Source: Pararge aegeria (lineage: Eukaryota > Arthropoda > Insecta > Lepidoptera > Nymphalidae). Taken from it: a stretch of DNA of 64,000 nucleotides. Shown here piece by piece: positions 35,301 to 45,012 of the stretch. The notes beneath the pieces are model-generated. The model did not search any database. It was not told the origin of the DNA and saw nothing but the letters and a program-made list of their open reading frames with translations. Positions within the stretch are counted from its first letter, which is position 1. Each line of letters starts with the position of its first letter. The stretch is from the NCBI RefSeq assembly GCF_905163445.1, contig NC_053200.1, positions 2,418,001-2,482,000 on the forward strand, read 5' to 3'. Both the position numbers and the translations under genes were made by a program.

Positions 35301-35949
35301 AACTATGGCCACAAAAATATTATATTTGAAGGAGCGCAGATTTACAATAAGCTACCATCTGATATAAAAGAAGCTAAATCTATGTTTATTTTCAAGAAAA
35401 AACTAAAATTTTACTTAATAAGTAATGTGTCACTGTAAGTCCTTTCTAGTATTCGATGATCTTTGTTTTAGAGTTGTGTTTCTGTTTAGTAGTTTTGTAA
35501 CCACCCACTTTTAAGATCATTTTTGTTTTTGTTATTAGTAATAATTGTTAATACCCTCTATAATGTACGCTCACACTATGTAATAGAACTTGTAAGTTAA
35601 TTAATGTTTTCTCAATAAGCGAATTTTTATGTAATTCTTCTGAGAAATAAAGATCTTAAACCTTAAACCTTAAACCTTATTTAGATATTGCTAGCCGCGC
35701 TGCCGTTATCGCAAGTGTCTTTAACCTTGTTGCACTTGTAGCACGCTTAAACCCATCTCCTTGCGCTTACCTGTAGCAACGGTCGGCTTCCTCCTTGCAG
35801 TCTCTTGCGAAGTGTCCGGTGCGGTTGCACTTGAAGCACTTTTCGCGCTGGCGGTTGAACCCAGAGTCGCGTGCACCCACGCCCCCCTGCGTACATTCGC
35901 GCGCGAAATGGCCGGTCCTGTTGCACTTGTAGCACACGCTTGAACTCAT
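29303..35949 (-). CDS. CNBP: CNBP: CCHC zinc-knuckle nucleic acid-binding protein (complete)
   Basis: Two coding exons, 35771-35949 and 29303-29561, joined by AG|A across a CTACAG|GTAAGC donor and a TTTGCAG acceptor. They give 145 residues. Six CCHC knuckles (C-X2-C-X4-H-X4-C) are seen: CYKCNRTGHFAREC, CFKCNRTGHFARDC, CYRCNGTGHIAREC, CYNCNKTGHIARNC, CYNCNKAGHISRNC, CYVCGKPGHISRDC. CNBP proteins bind single-stranded G-rich DNA and RNA and act in translation and transcription control. Fly CNBP also has six knuckles; the human protein has seven. The start is set by the ATG two bases after a TTTAACAG acceptor, so the 5'UTR is split. AATAAA signals on the minus strand lie at 29271-29276 and 28614-28619. 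The 6.2-kb intron contains an intact LINE in antisense orientation and a decayed exon copy. Confidence 0.93.
29890..29927 (+). mobile_element. Helitron 3' end
   Basis: GCGGACGAAGTCGCGGGCAA then CAGCTAG|T: a hairpin-capable GC-rich segment and the CTAG terminus. The 5' end is not identified; related sequence reaches left to about 29825 (ATACTTTTATCCCGAGAC). Confidence 0.5.
30405..30590 (-). pseudogene. Decayed or alternative copy of the CNBP exon 1 end
   Basis: On the minus strand an open stretch reads REKFKDNGHLGVTETGYRGY, then R split at a TACAG|GTAAAC donor (exon end 30504), in the same phase as the true exon. It aligns loosely to REKCFKCN..GHFARDC...RCYR but lacks the cysteines. Just inside the intron, a 28-bp block (30454-30481) matches 35725-35752 at 26 of 28 positions, and both encode C-[HY]-K-C-N-K on the minus strand. 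It is therefore a duplication of the exon 1 end plus the intron start. Confidence 0.5.
30584..30613. repeat. Perfect 30-bp palindrome
   Basis: ACCCTAGGTATAACT and its exact reverse complement meet with no spacer around ACTAGT. It lies at the upstream boundary of the CNBP-like exon copy. Confidence 0.9.
31633..32529 (+). CDS. LINE ORF1 protein (coiled coil plus RRM-like domain)
   Basis: 298 residues. Residues about 50-140 are heptad-like and rich in Glu, Lys, Gln and Leu (LSEIQNKMDVMMNFL...), typical of an ORF1 trimerisation coiled coil. They are followed by ERKIREQNIILTGISEP and VIRLGKYNANKNRPIKAVF, the RRM-like core found in many LINE ORF1 nucleic-acid chaperones, then a charged C-terminal domain (KLKEELEQRQKNGE...). 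There is no CCHC knuckle. The stop is preceded by an A AAA AAC heptamer in the reading frame (32511-32517), five codons before the TAA counted from the AAA codon. The start ATG follows an AT-rich leader. Confidence 0.8.
   Translation: MSNQLRSPTGSDSNERRSGSQPNLSSPKLFQAMPEEPRITFRNKRKIPQDDHDLRQELSEIQNKMDVMMNFLTQFTSVQKESMSKISQDIASIKETTESLVLAQNTMKSQLLELTNSAKESQEKILALETDVQQIKSTATTPLINFTYEDIIHEIQERKIREQNIILTGISEPNCDNSQERQSSDKHEVLRVIRSIAKDSPEPIKVIRLGKYNANKNRPIKAVFNGPNLVKTILRNKNNMLVDNIKVFSDQTLNQQANFKKLKEELEQRQKNGENSIGIKYIKGVPKIVKFQPKNYKQ
32517..35438 (+). CDS. LINE ORF2 polyprotein (AP endonuclease and reverse transcriptase)
   Basis: From the ORF1 overlap: FNARS and ITETWIK (endonuclease motifs), GGGVSIFAHD, VFGDYNLDLL, ISDHKQLYLE; then reverse transcriptase NYRPISVLPVLSKIFEKAI, YGFRSKSSTIS, FIDLKKAFDTVSHNLL, GVPQGSILGPLLFLIYINNI and LYADDTVLVY, all with catalytic residues present. 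The first in-frame ATG is at 32901, about 128 codons into the endonuclease. The frame is closed upstream by a TAG at 32457, and no ATG lies between. ORF2 is in the -1 frame relative to ORF1, so expression needs a frameshift, an unusual start or an upstream junction. Confidence 0.85.
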   Translation, partial: LQAINITQQESDKTLQNNNKISYEITTNYANISITNKRLCFFYFNARSILKPGKFDELKCILHSFHTQIQFIVITETWIKSKDEAKRLLLPGYTHYYNYRENTKGGGVSIFAHDNLKHNITEELCIAGMHYLWIHVSDYCLDIGVIYNPDRTNIKSFLETYSSQLQKRKRVIVFGDYNLDLLRSDRMTMDYKEMLKENGFSLLNKVEAKYCTRETSTTKTLLDHASTNLKSHVFHMAVIESSISDHKQLYLEVEKYKPVTKKKIEYEALDYKMLFKRVEKEMEGNITNFSDLETILTNSIKTSKIKKTKILNPPRNDWINKNILIDIDKRNALWHQHKMSPKDDQIKHDFLKQRNAVTEKIQKVKREYYIKAFKECTKKPMKMWNLLNSLSNNKIKEICSPTKLNIVNDTITNPQRICESFNNYFSTVGSTLANSIPIKYHQNETYTLPNQRCSDAGLSQMSPVTLTEVSKLIDDLNTNTALGIDGVSSKAIKCIKNVLAEKLTICINHCFDQGLFPDTLKVAKVSPIFKSGSKSDPGNYRPISVLPVLSKIFEKAIYSRLIQYLNSINFLYEKQYGFRSKSSTISAAIDLVTNMKLQIDKKQIVVGIFIDLKKAFDTVSHNLLLNKLNSIGINGKAYEILKSYLANRSQIVKIGKNCSGPASITCGVPQGSILGPLLFLIYINNIHEIGLKGDISLYADDTVLVYFGGSINSIMKDAQNDLNNLNVWFQCNLLTINTSKTNYVIFAPKNKTIHNYDPLTISNDTLVKSDSQKYLGLILDKHLTWRHHLDKLRNKLSSLMGCLRGIVHCLPKNVRYTIYNSLVKPHIDYLIELWGTAAKTNLNRIQIAQNKLIKILFHYDFLTPTNKIYKETKLLNIRQTYIYNTSILIRKILNKDIHSKITFTKKIQVQKRSLRRASHLLLHNKPRTNYGHKNIIFEGAQIYNKLPSDIKEAKSMFIFKKKLKFYLISNVSL

Positions 35950-36792
35950 TTCTGTTAAACAAAAACCAACAATGTAATTGAATAATGCTAGCCGTAGCAC
36001 AGGCTCCGGTCTCATTGGGCTGCATCTTCTAAGACACCACAGTGTTAAAATGCGAACACTTAGATCTTATTGGATACTGAACGGTGTAAAGTCGTCTTAC
36101 ATTAATTAAACAATAAATTAAAAAAAGAAAATGTACATTCTACTTCTCACTTCTGACGCACGTCCGGGATTCCTGACTTTGTGCTCATAATACATTAATA
36201 CATTTTGTACACGTTACGCTAATAATCGTTAGCGTCACGTATTTTATTTTATTTGACGATACGATGGCCCTTGAATTCGAAAGACCAAATAGAATAGCTA
36301 CTTTTCATCCGTCGCTGAATTTCTTTTGGTAACGTAATAAAAGGTACTTCGTTAGTTACGCAAATAAAAAATCTTTAGCCAACCTGAGGCGAAGGTATGG
36401 CCTTATGTTTCTGTAATTACACCAGAAACCACGCCCATCAGACATCAAGGCTGCTTGGAAGTAGAAGTAACACATCTCTTACTTTACCGGTTATGCTCTA
36501 CAACAACTAAAAGCACAGACCTACTACGGGAAACAGTCCTCCATAGAAAAGAGAAATTTAGTGCTCTCATGCGGATTATTGCCCTTTTTTTCAGCTTGTT
36601 AAAAAGTACATAAGCAAGACGGTTGGTGAACGATGAAGTCAAGATGAAAGCGTCGTAATAAAAGTGGCTAACATCGAGTGACGCGCAAGTTAGCCCTGGA
36701 AGTTCGAACTGGAATAATAACAGCAGTTCACGAATTCAATACTATTCAAATCGGGTCATCATCATCCCATTAACGGCACATTAATCCCTACT

Positions 36793-37519
36793 TTTTTTTT
36801 TTTTTTGATGATTTCTGCTTCATGGCAATCTGTTTTCCAACAATAAGCCACTTCTTTGTTTGATTTCTCAGTTTATGTTTTCCTCAAGAGCCACACTTGT
36901 GTGAAAATTCTTTTCACACGACTCTCTTGTTGTCAAGTGGTAAATCTTTTATGTAGGCTCGGTATGTCACTTCTTTTTAGCCGGGTATACTGAAGAGCAT
37001 CTTCTCCACTTAGAGCGTGTGCCAGTTTGTTTACATGGACGGTCAGCTTCTCTTGATACTTCAGGCTGTGTTGGGTTATTTCCTGCCGAACTGTTTTTAG
37101 GCCGAAGTCGAAGTATATGTATCTATTACTTATACAATGAGGGATGCCAAACATTGTTCTCAGAGCTTTGGTCTGGAATCTTTCCAGGATATCTATATTG
37201 CTATTGCTGGCAGTTCCCCACAACTGTATTCCGTAAGTCCAGATAGGTTTTATGGTAGTTTTATACACTAGCATCTTGCTGTTGGGATTTAGTTGTGATT
37301 GGCGTCCCAATAACCAGTTCAGTGACCGCAATTTTCCATCTAGTTGTTTCCGCTTTGTCCAAATATGTTTTTGCCATGTAAGTTTTCTGTCTAGGTGCAT
37401 GCCCAAGTATTTTGCGTTATTATCTTGAGGGATAACTTTGCAGTTTAGCTTTACTGGTGGACATGTTTCTCGCCTAAGTGTAAATGTTACATGTACCGAT
37501 TTGCTCTCATTGGCTACTC
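36793..37519 (-). mobile_element. 5'-truncated Jockey-type LINE fragment inserted at a Helitron end
   Basis: The minus frame (36933 to about 37520) encodes only the C-terminal part of ORF2: YLGMHLDRKLTWQKHI, then IWTYGIQLWGTASNSNIDIL and a short tail. A poly(A) run on the minus strand (T run 36792-36806) ends it. TCCCTACT occurs directly on both sides (36785-36792 and 37520-37527) and is a probable target-site duplication. Confidence 0.75.
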
Positions 37520-37906
37520 TCCCTACTAATATTATAAATGTCAATGTAAGTTTATTTGTTACGCTTTCACGCTAAAACTACTTAACATTTTCTTGGAAGT
37601 ATTAGAAGTAATACAGGATACTTTTTATCCCGACTTGGTTACTTTGGGAGAGCGATGAGTGTTTGACGATTTTACACCTAAACTCCGACAAAATATAACC
37701 GATTTAAATAATTATTTTTGTACTAAAGAGGTAGGTATAATATGTGTTTAATTTTGCACCAACTGTTTTTGGTTACTTTGGTTGGAGATAGAGGAAGGAC
37801 AGAACTCCTCAGTGGACAGCAGCAAACCCCTGATTTAAGGCTTCGCGATACTGAATACTTACGGAAAACGAAATCAAACGCAGACGAAGTCGCGGGCAAT
37901 AGCTAG
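37520..37906 (+). mobile_element. Non-autonomous Helitron, split by a Jockey fragment
   Basis: Starts TCCCTACTAATATTATAAAT and ends GACGAAGTCGCGGGCAATAG then CTAG|T. This fits 5'-TC and 3'-hairpin-CTAG termini with an A/T target. The first eight bases recur at 36785-36792, where the Jockey copy entered. Related copies: 39160-39351, 29890-29927. Confidence 0.65.
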
Positions 37907-37959
37907 TATACCATAATTTAAACCGCTTATATTTACAAAATACCATGCGACAAAATAAA

Positions 37960-38070
37960 CGGCCCACTACAGAGCACGGTCTCTCTTTAGAATGAGACGA
38001 TTTTAGGCAGTTGTCCACTACATTGGCAGAGTGCGGATTTGTAGACAACGTAAATAAATGTGGAGGCTGG
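37960..38070 (-). repeat. Family-B SINE fragment, minus orientation
   Basis: GCCCACTACAGAGCACGGTC, GTCCACTACATTGGCAGAGT and GCGGATTTGTAGACAAC are the reversed 3' body of family B. Confidence 0.5.
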
Positions 38071-38459
38071 AACACACCTTTTTGCACTAACTATGCAACA
38101 GGTAGCCACTGTTAAAGTCAAAGACAAAATTTTCAAATAGGTACATAGATGGCACTTTTGATGCGTACATTACGTGTGAAATATGACATAGAAGTGAGAT
38201 GATGGCGATAATCATATTCGTAAACTTATAACTAAAGCTACGAGGGTTTCAAACACGCCCTGGTCTAAGAAGAAGTCCACTACAAACTTAGCCCGTTGTT
38301 TTTTTTACCCCATCTTCAACGTTAAAATTCAATATCTTATCTGACAACACCGTTGAATCATCACGTATCGACCATGAACGTGGTTGGTCGACATAAAAAA
38401 CTCGTTAATGCAAAAAAATATTATTAAATCTAATTGATTTTATGGCGAAAGACCTTCAG

Positions 38460-38700
38460 CGGTAACATAGCGAACGTCATTCCTAACCGATCTAAGGTCA
38501 CGGATACACCGAATACGGTCCGCACGGTCATTGTCCTCTAGCTGCGTCCCTTTCTCTCTCGCGACCACGCCCATCAGTATGACAAGGCGCAACTTCGACT
38601 AATTATTAGCAATTCGCACTCTCATTCGTGACGTGGGCGCTTGACCCTGGCTGATAAGAGGCGTATGCGACAAGATCATGGCGAACGGGGTACGTACAAG
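38460..38700. promoter_or_regulatory. GC-richer CpG-bearing island, possible promoter
   Basis: 240 bp with many CpGs (ACGGTCCGCACGGTC, CTCTCGCGACCACGCCC) in AT-rich surroundings, including a CRE-like TGACGTGG. It lies 2.5 kb upstream of the CNBP start exon on the minus strand. It could be the CNBP promoter or simply part of a repeat. I see no supported exon. Confidence 0.2.
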
Positions 38701-39159
38701 GTACATATATTTCAAAGTATACATATAATTAAACAGTGTCGGAATTTAACAAACGTAAATATTAATCTTAGAAAAATATAAACCATTTAATTTGTTTATA
38801 TTGCTCGTAATATCGATTTTTATTTTAGAAACTTCCCGCTAAAACAGCTGGCTATTGAGTTGTGAAAGAATTTGAGTATTAAACAAAGTAAATAAAGTTC
38901 AATTCTCCTCTCGCTCGTGGAGGTGCAGCCTAAGGTTTTTGGAATTAAACTAAAAAAGCTGCTTGAAGCTGTATGTCATAATATTGCGAATAGGTGTAAC
39001 GTATTAAATATACCTAGTCTTATTATATCAGTGCAACCGATAAGTCAGCTTTAGACTCGCGTATGCGTTAATGTCGCTTTAACAGATAGTTCGTGCATAG
39101 ACTACAAACACTATTGAATTCAATGCCGCGGAAACCAGATGCTTTTCCAGGCGTAAGAA

Positions 39160-39351
39160 TCCTACTAATATTATAAATGTGAAAGTGTGGATGCTTGTTA
39201 CTCAATCACACAACATCGGCTGAACGGATTTGGATGCAATTTGGGATGCATTTAGCCTTTGACATGGAAAAGAACATAGGCTACTACCTTTTATCCCGAT
39301 TCCAGAGGGAAAATTGAATTGTTTTCGAGCTAAGCCGCGGGCAGACAGCTT
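39160..39351 (+). mobile_element. Short Helitron relic
   Basis: A|TCCTACTAATATTATAAAT at the 5' end and GAGCTAAGCCGCGGGCAGAC near the 3' end. The terminal CTAG has decayed to CTTT. Confidence 0.55.
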
Positions 39352-39574
39352 TGAAATTTGTAATGCATGTTGCCTATGCTATGGAAAATGACAGATACTT
39401 TCTATACCGATCTCTCAAATAGTTCCCGTGGTAAGATTAAAAATTGGTAACGAGCGAAGCCTTAGACCCAATTCTGAAGTCAACGCAGCTAGGACAAAAT
39501 ATGTGCCAAATTTCACCAAAATCGATGAAGAAGTTATATATGCGTAATTCTTATATAAACTCTTTATTTAAATA

Positions 39575-39690
39575 GGTACGTAGTGTCTAGTTCGCACTAC
39601 GATTTCTGGACAGTAGCGAGTATTTTTATCTAATAAATTTCTTGCTACTAGACTAAAATACTAACATAGTGCGAACTAGGCTTAAGAGTA
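39575..39690. repeat. Fold-back repeat
   Basis: CTAGTTCGCACTA (left) and TAGTGCGAACTAG (right) form a 13-bp inverted repeat. An inner block (CTACTAGACTAAAATACT versus AGTATTTTTATCTA) is partly complementary. It may be a MITE. Confidence 0.55.
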
Positions 39691-40059
39691 TAAGTAGGTA
39701 GCCTTTCAATAAATATAGACATGCGGCATCGATTCCGATCGATAATGATCGCGATAAAGAATCAATAAATAAATTGTTAAAAAAATAAAAAAAATACATT
39801 TAATAATTAGGTATAGGTATGGGCAAACTGATAAGTTATCATCTATATTATACATGTAACACTACTTAGGAGGCTATCCATTTTTAATTAATTACAAGTA
39901 TTAGAATTGATTTGAATTTTAAAGCTTATCTTTTTACCCGCAAAAAGTTTTTTTTCAATCCACTACAAGTTGGCCCTTGACTACTAACTCACATGATGGT
40001 CAGTGGTGATGAAGCCTAGGATGGTAGCGGGCTAACCAATTAGTGGTATCATGATATAA

Positions 40060-40198
40060 CAGTGGCGTGCATTTCATACATGCGCGAAAGCATTGCCTAC
40101 TAATTTTTTTGATATGACTCGTAAAGTAGAATTTTTAAATTTTATGCCTTTTTCCTGCTTTATGCATACCCTGATCAAAAGCTTTATGCACGCCACTG
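40060..40198. mobile_element. 139-bp hAT-like MITE
   Basis: Perfect 12-bp terminal inverted repeats CAGTGGCGTGCA / TGCACGCCACTG. CAGTGGC-type ends are common in hAT elements. No clear 8-bp duplication is left. A relative starts at 63709 (CAGTAGCGTGCACTTCATAC). Confidence 0.65.
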
Positions 40199-40225
40199 AA
40201 TGGTAGGTAGTTATATTAAATTAAT

Positions 40226-40320
40226 ACTATACACCACTAATCGGTTTCCACGCGACATCTTACCACAACGCTTTGTGGTAGCTGGCCATGGCCGGAGCCT
40301 CCCAGCAGACAAAGGGTGTA
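40226..40320 (-). repeat. SINE-like repeat E fragment
   Basis: CACTAATCGGTTTCCACGCG and CATCTTACCACAACGCT match 11785-11830. Confidence 0.45.
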
Positions 40321-40869
40321 TAAGTTTAAAATGTATTTCAATACCATAAAAGGACTATATTATGTTCTAAATGTAAATGTCACTTCTTTAAAAAAAAAAA
40401 CTAACTATCTTTCAAACCCTAACATTAGAATTTTGACAGCTGGCTGTGAAAGTTCCATCAAAATCGATTCAGTCATTCCAAATTAGCTTTAGATTTGATT
40501 ACAAACAAAAGAAAAATTAATAAAAATTTTGGGTTTTGTTCTCACTCTAGTGCTATAGTGAGCTGTACTAAGGTTAGTTGTTTGGGAACCACATACAGAC
40601 ACCTCAATTTTGTTTATTTATATAGATTAGATTGGTTACATATAAGACTAGCGAGGCAATTTTAATGAATTACAAGGTGAAATTAGGTGGGTATTTACTG
40701 AGAATTTTAAATGCTTGGTGATAAGATAAATTATAAAGATTAACTGTTTCATAACAAATAGTTTCTTGGATATAGCAAAGTCTGGGGATTTCTGTTTTTT
40801 TTTTAGTTTGCCTGATTTTTGATATGCTGTTGGTTACCTACTGTGTTTTTTTGCCGTTGACATCCTTAC

Positions 40870-41694
40870 TATAGTCGTAAAAATGTAATAGGCCCGTTTT
40901 GACATTTGTGCAAGACCATAGAATGTAACTTGGAACGAAACTGAAAGAAACAATAAAATAAAAATCAATTACATACAGTGTTTTAAAAAATACGTAATTT
41001 TTTTTGGGACGTTAAATAATATGAAAGAATATATCGCGAGTATTCTTTTTGCGCTTACTTTATAGTAGCATGCAATTTATAATTCTTGCGAAACGTTCCG
41101 AAAACAGTTACGTTCTCAGTCTTTTTTTTTTTATACTAGAGCTGTAACCATTTTACTGAATATCGAAATTAAATATTGTGTAGTTATCTTTACTGCAAAG
41201 AATCAGCTTGGTTCTCAAAATGGGTTCTAAATAATGAGAGTTGATGTGTCTGACCAAGCGGCACATGACTGAAGCGTCCCCGCGCGCACTGCGCAGTTTT
41301 TCGTTCCTCATCTTGTAAAGTTGACTGTGCGCTCGTTTAAGTTTGATATATATTGTTTACTATTACGTTAACTATGGCTCTTCTATTTTGGACATTATTT
41401 TAAACATAGTGATTTGACTCGATTTTTGTGTTTGTTGTTATATAGTACTAACTCTGTTTCAACATGTTGAAAAGTGGACGTATAATCAACAGCCAGTCAC
41501 GCGTATTGGTTGTGAAGTTAAAGGAATGCTTTGAACGAACGAACACTTTACAATACATAATAATATCAATCAAGTACTGATACAAACTTGAATTGATTTA
41601 TCGTGAGTATCGAGTCCCGAGTCTTATGGTTCCATAACTAGTTACGTCGCGATGACAAATGTCAAAACGGGCCTATTACATTTTTACGACTATA
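40870..41694. mobile_element. 825-bp element with perfect 40-bp terminal inverted repeats
   Basis: 40870-40909 (TATAGTCGTAAAAATGTAAT then AGGCCCGTTTTGACATTTGT) is the exact reverse complement of 41655-41694. There is no significant internal ORF. The outermost TA on each side could be a TA target duplication, which would place it among Tc1/mariner-like MITEs. Confidence 0.8.
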
Positions 41695-44520
41695 AATATT
41701 ATAAATGCAAGTGTGTGTTTGGTTTACTAAGCAGCCAAATAGCTAGCAGCTAGTGACAATATATGATGGCAGTAAAAAACTTAGTAAGTCAGATAGTATT
41801 GATAGTTTAACTCTATTTAACTCATTTGCAAATCAGATTCAGGCAATAATGTACATGAGCTTAGAAAGAGGGAGCTCTATCTATATATTTGAGTCAAAAT
41901 GGGGAATTTTGTGTAAATCAAATTTATAATGAGTAGTATTTATTGTTTATTTTAAGTATGCCTAATATAAGGACTTTTGAAACATCAAGAGACAAACAAA
42001 CACACATTGTAGAGACTCTACTACCAGTTGCCCATTTATACAAAATTGGAAAATTCATGAACCTTTGAGAACATTATGGAAAATTCTCAGGCATACAAGT
42101 TTCCTCACAAATTTTTCCTTCAATATTAAAGCAGCTCCAAAATGATCCAGGTGCATTCCAGAGATCAAAATCAGAAAAGCTTAGCTAAAAGCTATTTTTC
42201 ATCTATAGTTAAAAATGACTGAACATAAAATTTGTTCTAAATCTCACCCTTATCCAAATGCCTGAGAAAATACACTATTGCAAATATATGTATATTATAA
42301 TAGTAATAATAAAAATAAATGGCTAATAAAACATAGAAAAAAATTTAGAAAAACAATAACTAGGTTTACAGTGAAAGTTGAAATGATTTTCTTACATCTA
42401 GTTGGCTGCTACAATTTTCTTTATCAACTTTCTAAAATGAAGTGCCATAGCTTAGTTATCTGTGTTAGTGGTACATTTTGAAAGTTCAGAAATAGGTGAA
42501 GTGTGAAAGTAATAAGGTAGGAATATTTTTTTTACTTTTATTTTCATACTCAGTTTATTTTACATTCACAAATATATATATTAATGTTTATGAACACAGG
42601 TGCAATTCATCTATACATTTATATGCAACAGTCTAAAACAAAAGAACTTATTATTCACATGGTTCATAATAGTGTTGTGTGAGGCACCTTTGAAATTAAC
42701 TGTTTATTATAAATGTAAATATTTGTTATTGGTAATAAAATGTTAGCTGCAGATGTTCTGAAAGTCATTGTTCAGGTCACTGTTAAAAATGAATGTCAAA
42801 GGCAAGAACCACAATAGCAAAAATATATATGGACAATAGATGACTAATTTAAACTGTTTTCCAAGAATAGTCAGGTATGTCATACTATTCAATACAATGA
42901 CAGAACAACTATTAAAAATCTATGTAGCTCTTCAAAGCAAAAAAAAACCACCACCAACCACCAGATATGCCCCGCAAGAGATTCAGCAATTCAGCATGGT
43001 GTTGATTACAGTATGGGTTAAATATAACTGCCACACCTCCTGCCTGTTACCATCTTAGACATCATCACTTATCAACATGTAAGATTGCAGATACAGCCTA
43101 ACTAGTAATAGAAGAATAATTGGCCGAAAATTAGTGTTTACCATGAATGATAAGCTAATAAAGATATTAAAAAATAAAGATGCAATTTCATAACCCTTCT
43201 AATTAATGATCCCCTATTAGACACTAGCCTTTCACTGGGACTATGCAGAGCTTAGACCCACCGTGTTATTCAAACCACGGTTGGTGGGCTTAGGCTACAA
43301 ATATAAGCATTTAGATAGTAATTATCGTTAGGTATTCAGTATACTAACATCATAAGCTCCATGAGTCCACCGTTCTGCACTGGGCCGGAACGTCGGAATA
43401 CGGCCTATACCCTTCTTATTGTTGGAGGAGACCAGTGCCCGGTAGTGGGCTTGTAATGGATTGATATGATGATGATCATAAGCTTGCCAAGCTCTAAAAA
43501 GCATAGGAAGGAAGAGAGGCACTATAAAGCCCAAACCATGTTGTATATTCAAGATAAAAATCCATAGACATTTATTTTGCCAACAGAGTAGTCTGGATAC
43601 ACTATGTGACCCTAAAACCCCCAAAGCTGTCTGATCCACCTGTCATATATAAATTGCTACAATTAGGGCTACACTGGGAGGAAGAGATAAATTTTGCACA
43701 GATGCCAAAAAAAACGTGTAACATTGAAACAATACCTACTGAGATACATTAAAAAAAATTTTTTAAGGTTTAGTGAAATGACTAAAATGTGTTAGGTTAG
43801 GACTACAAAATACATAAATTTGTGAGGTTATTTCAAAATTAATATTATTACAACTTATCATTGTAAAATGCACTTGATTTATGCTAATAATACTGAATAC
43901 TTCATTTATCATGTTAATTGCTTCAATCGTTGCTACACTACTATAAGAACACTATTTACTTTGACAAGGTTATAAAGGTCTTATGGGGGTTAACTGAATA
44001 AAATTCAATATTAAGTTTCATGGATCATTATCTTCCAACTGTACACAGTGCTGTAATTATTAGTTCTTTCCCAGCAGCAGTTATGACATTTAGATGCGTC
44101 ATGTGGAAAAAAAAAAGAAAAGTTGATTACATGGCATACCAAACACTACCTACAGACGGTAATACAAACTAAGTCCTGTACGATATATCTGATTCATTCA
44201 AACCCTCCGAATGATGATCAAAAACACTAGGATCGCTGTTTACAGTGACAAATTACCTTAAATTTCTAAACAGCTATGCGTGTCGATGTAGCTCGATGTC
44301 GGAACAACCACGTTCATCAAACAACCTAAACACGGACTTTTGACTCGAAATAAAACAGTGTTTCATACAAAAATACGAAAGGTGTACGCCTACACACTGT
44401 AATTCATCGCAGACGTGTAAAAACACATACCGAATGCAAGTTTGTACACGGTAATTTAGCCTAACCACGTGTAGGGTACCGGCAGCGCGCGGTTTGGAGC
44501 ACAAATTTCCACTTAACACT
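41695..44520. other. AT-rich stretch without recognised gene
   Basis: No exon-like ORF with splice sites could be supported. Only a family-B scrap (43345-43480) was recognised. If the gene starting at 45205 runs leftwards, its next exons should be sought here. Confidence 0.4.
43345..43480 (+). repeat. Family-B SINE 3' fragment
   Basis: GAGTCCACCGTTCTGCACTG, CCTTCTTATTGTTGGAGGAG, GTAGTGGGCTTGTAATGGAT, then TGATATGATGATGAT. Confidence 0.6.
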
Positions 44521-44523
44521 TAC

Positions 44524-44750
44524 CTATTTGCTATGAAAACTTCTTATTCACTTATTTCACTATAAATACGATCGTTATGCGATCGAATAATTAAGATTTT
44601 TTACAAATTAAACGAAATTTATGACGCTATGTTTGCAAGGAAGCCAGCCACCATCACTACGAATGCGTAAAAGACATTTTTGAGCATAGACACGAAAATA
44701 AAAAAGTTATGAATGCGTTATAGTGAAACCGGTTGCCAGTAGTGAAAATT
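44524..44750 (-). other. Possible non-coding 5' exon ending in a strong donor
   Basis: On the minus strand AATAG|GTAAGTG at 44524/44523 is a near-consensus donor that follows AT-rich sequence without a long ORF. CNBP needs a 5'UTR exon, since its start exon has an acceptor at 35952-35953, and this is a candidate about 8.5 kb upstream. It could equally belong to the gene that starts at 45205. Confidence 0.3.
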
Positions 44751-45012
44751 GACTGAGATAACTAGCCCACTAGGTGATTGTTATAAAATGATTTTAAACT
44801 ATGCTTTATACACATTATGTTACGAATAAAAAACACGAACACATTTCCTTGAGTAATATCGGAAAAAAATATATTAATAATATGTTTATTTGAGATTGGT
44901 TACTGCGTAAATCGTAGTGCAGAATTTCGTTTCTTATCTGATAATACTTAGTACTTCAGAGATTAAAAAAAAATGTTAGGTTAGTTTAGCACTAAATTAT
45001 AATGTAACGTAC

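Larger units (their letters stand above)
31290..35680 (+). mobile_element. Apparently intact two-ORF LINE inside the CNBP intron
   Basis: A GC-richer 5' leader (from about 31290), ORF1 (31633-32529), ORF2 (open from 32460 to 35438) and a short 3'UTR ending in three to four TTAAACC units (35653-35680). There is no A tail and there are no LTRs. Both frames are open, which suggests a recent or active copy. The short tandem-repeat tail is of the kind seen in CR1/L2-like clades, but I cannot fix the clade without a tree. It is antisense to CNBP. Target-site duplications could not be recognised. Confidence 0.85.

Noticed and set aside
38690..38705. Plus-strand ATGGCGAACGGG|GTACGT as a first exon
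   Set aside because: It is only four codons long, with no downstream exon found and no transcript evidence.
44150..44240. Possible terminal exon (minus) reading DPSVFDHHSEGLNESDISYRT
   Set aside because: Its acceptor phase does not fit the only upstream exon I have (45013-45205), and nothing else supports it.
44274..44519. 81-codon minus-strand ORF
   Set aside because: Cys/His-rich but without an ordered motif. It lies just past a strong donor (44523), so it is probably intronic.
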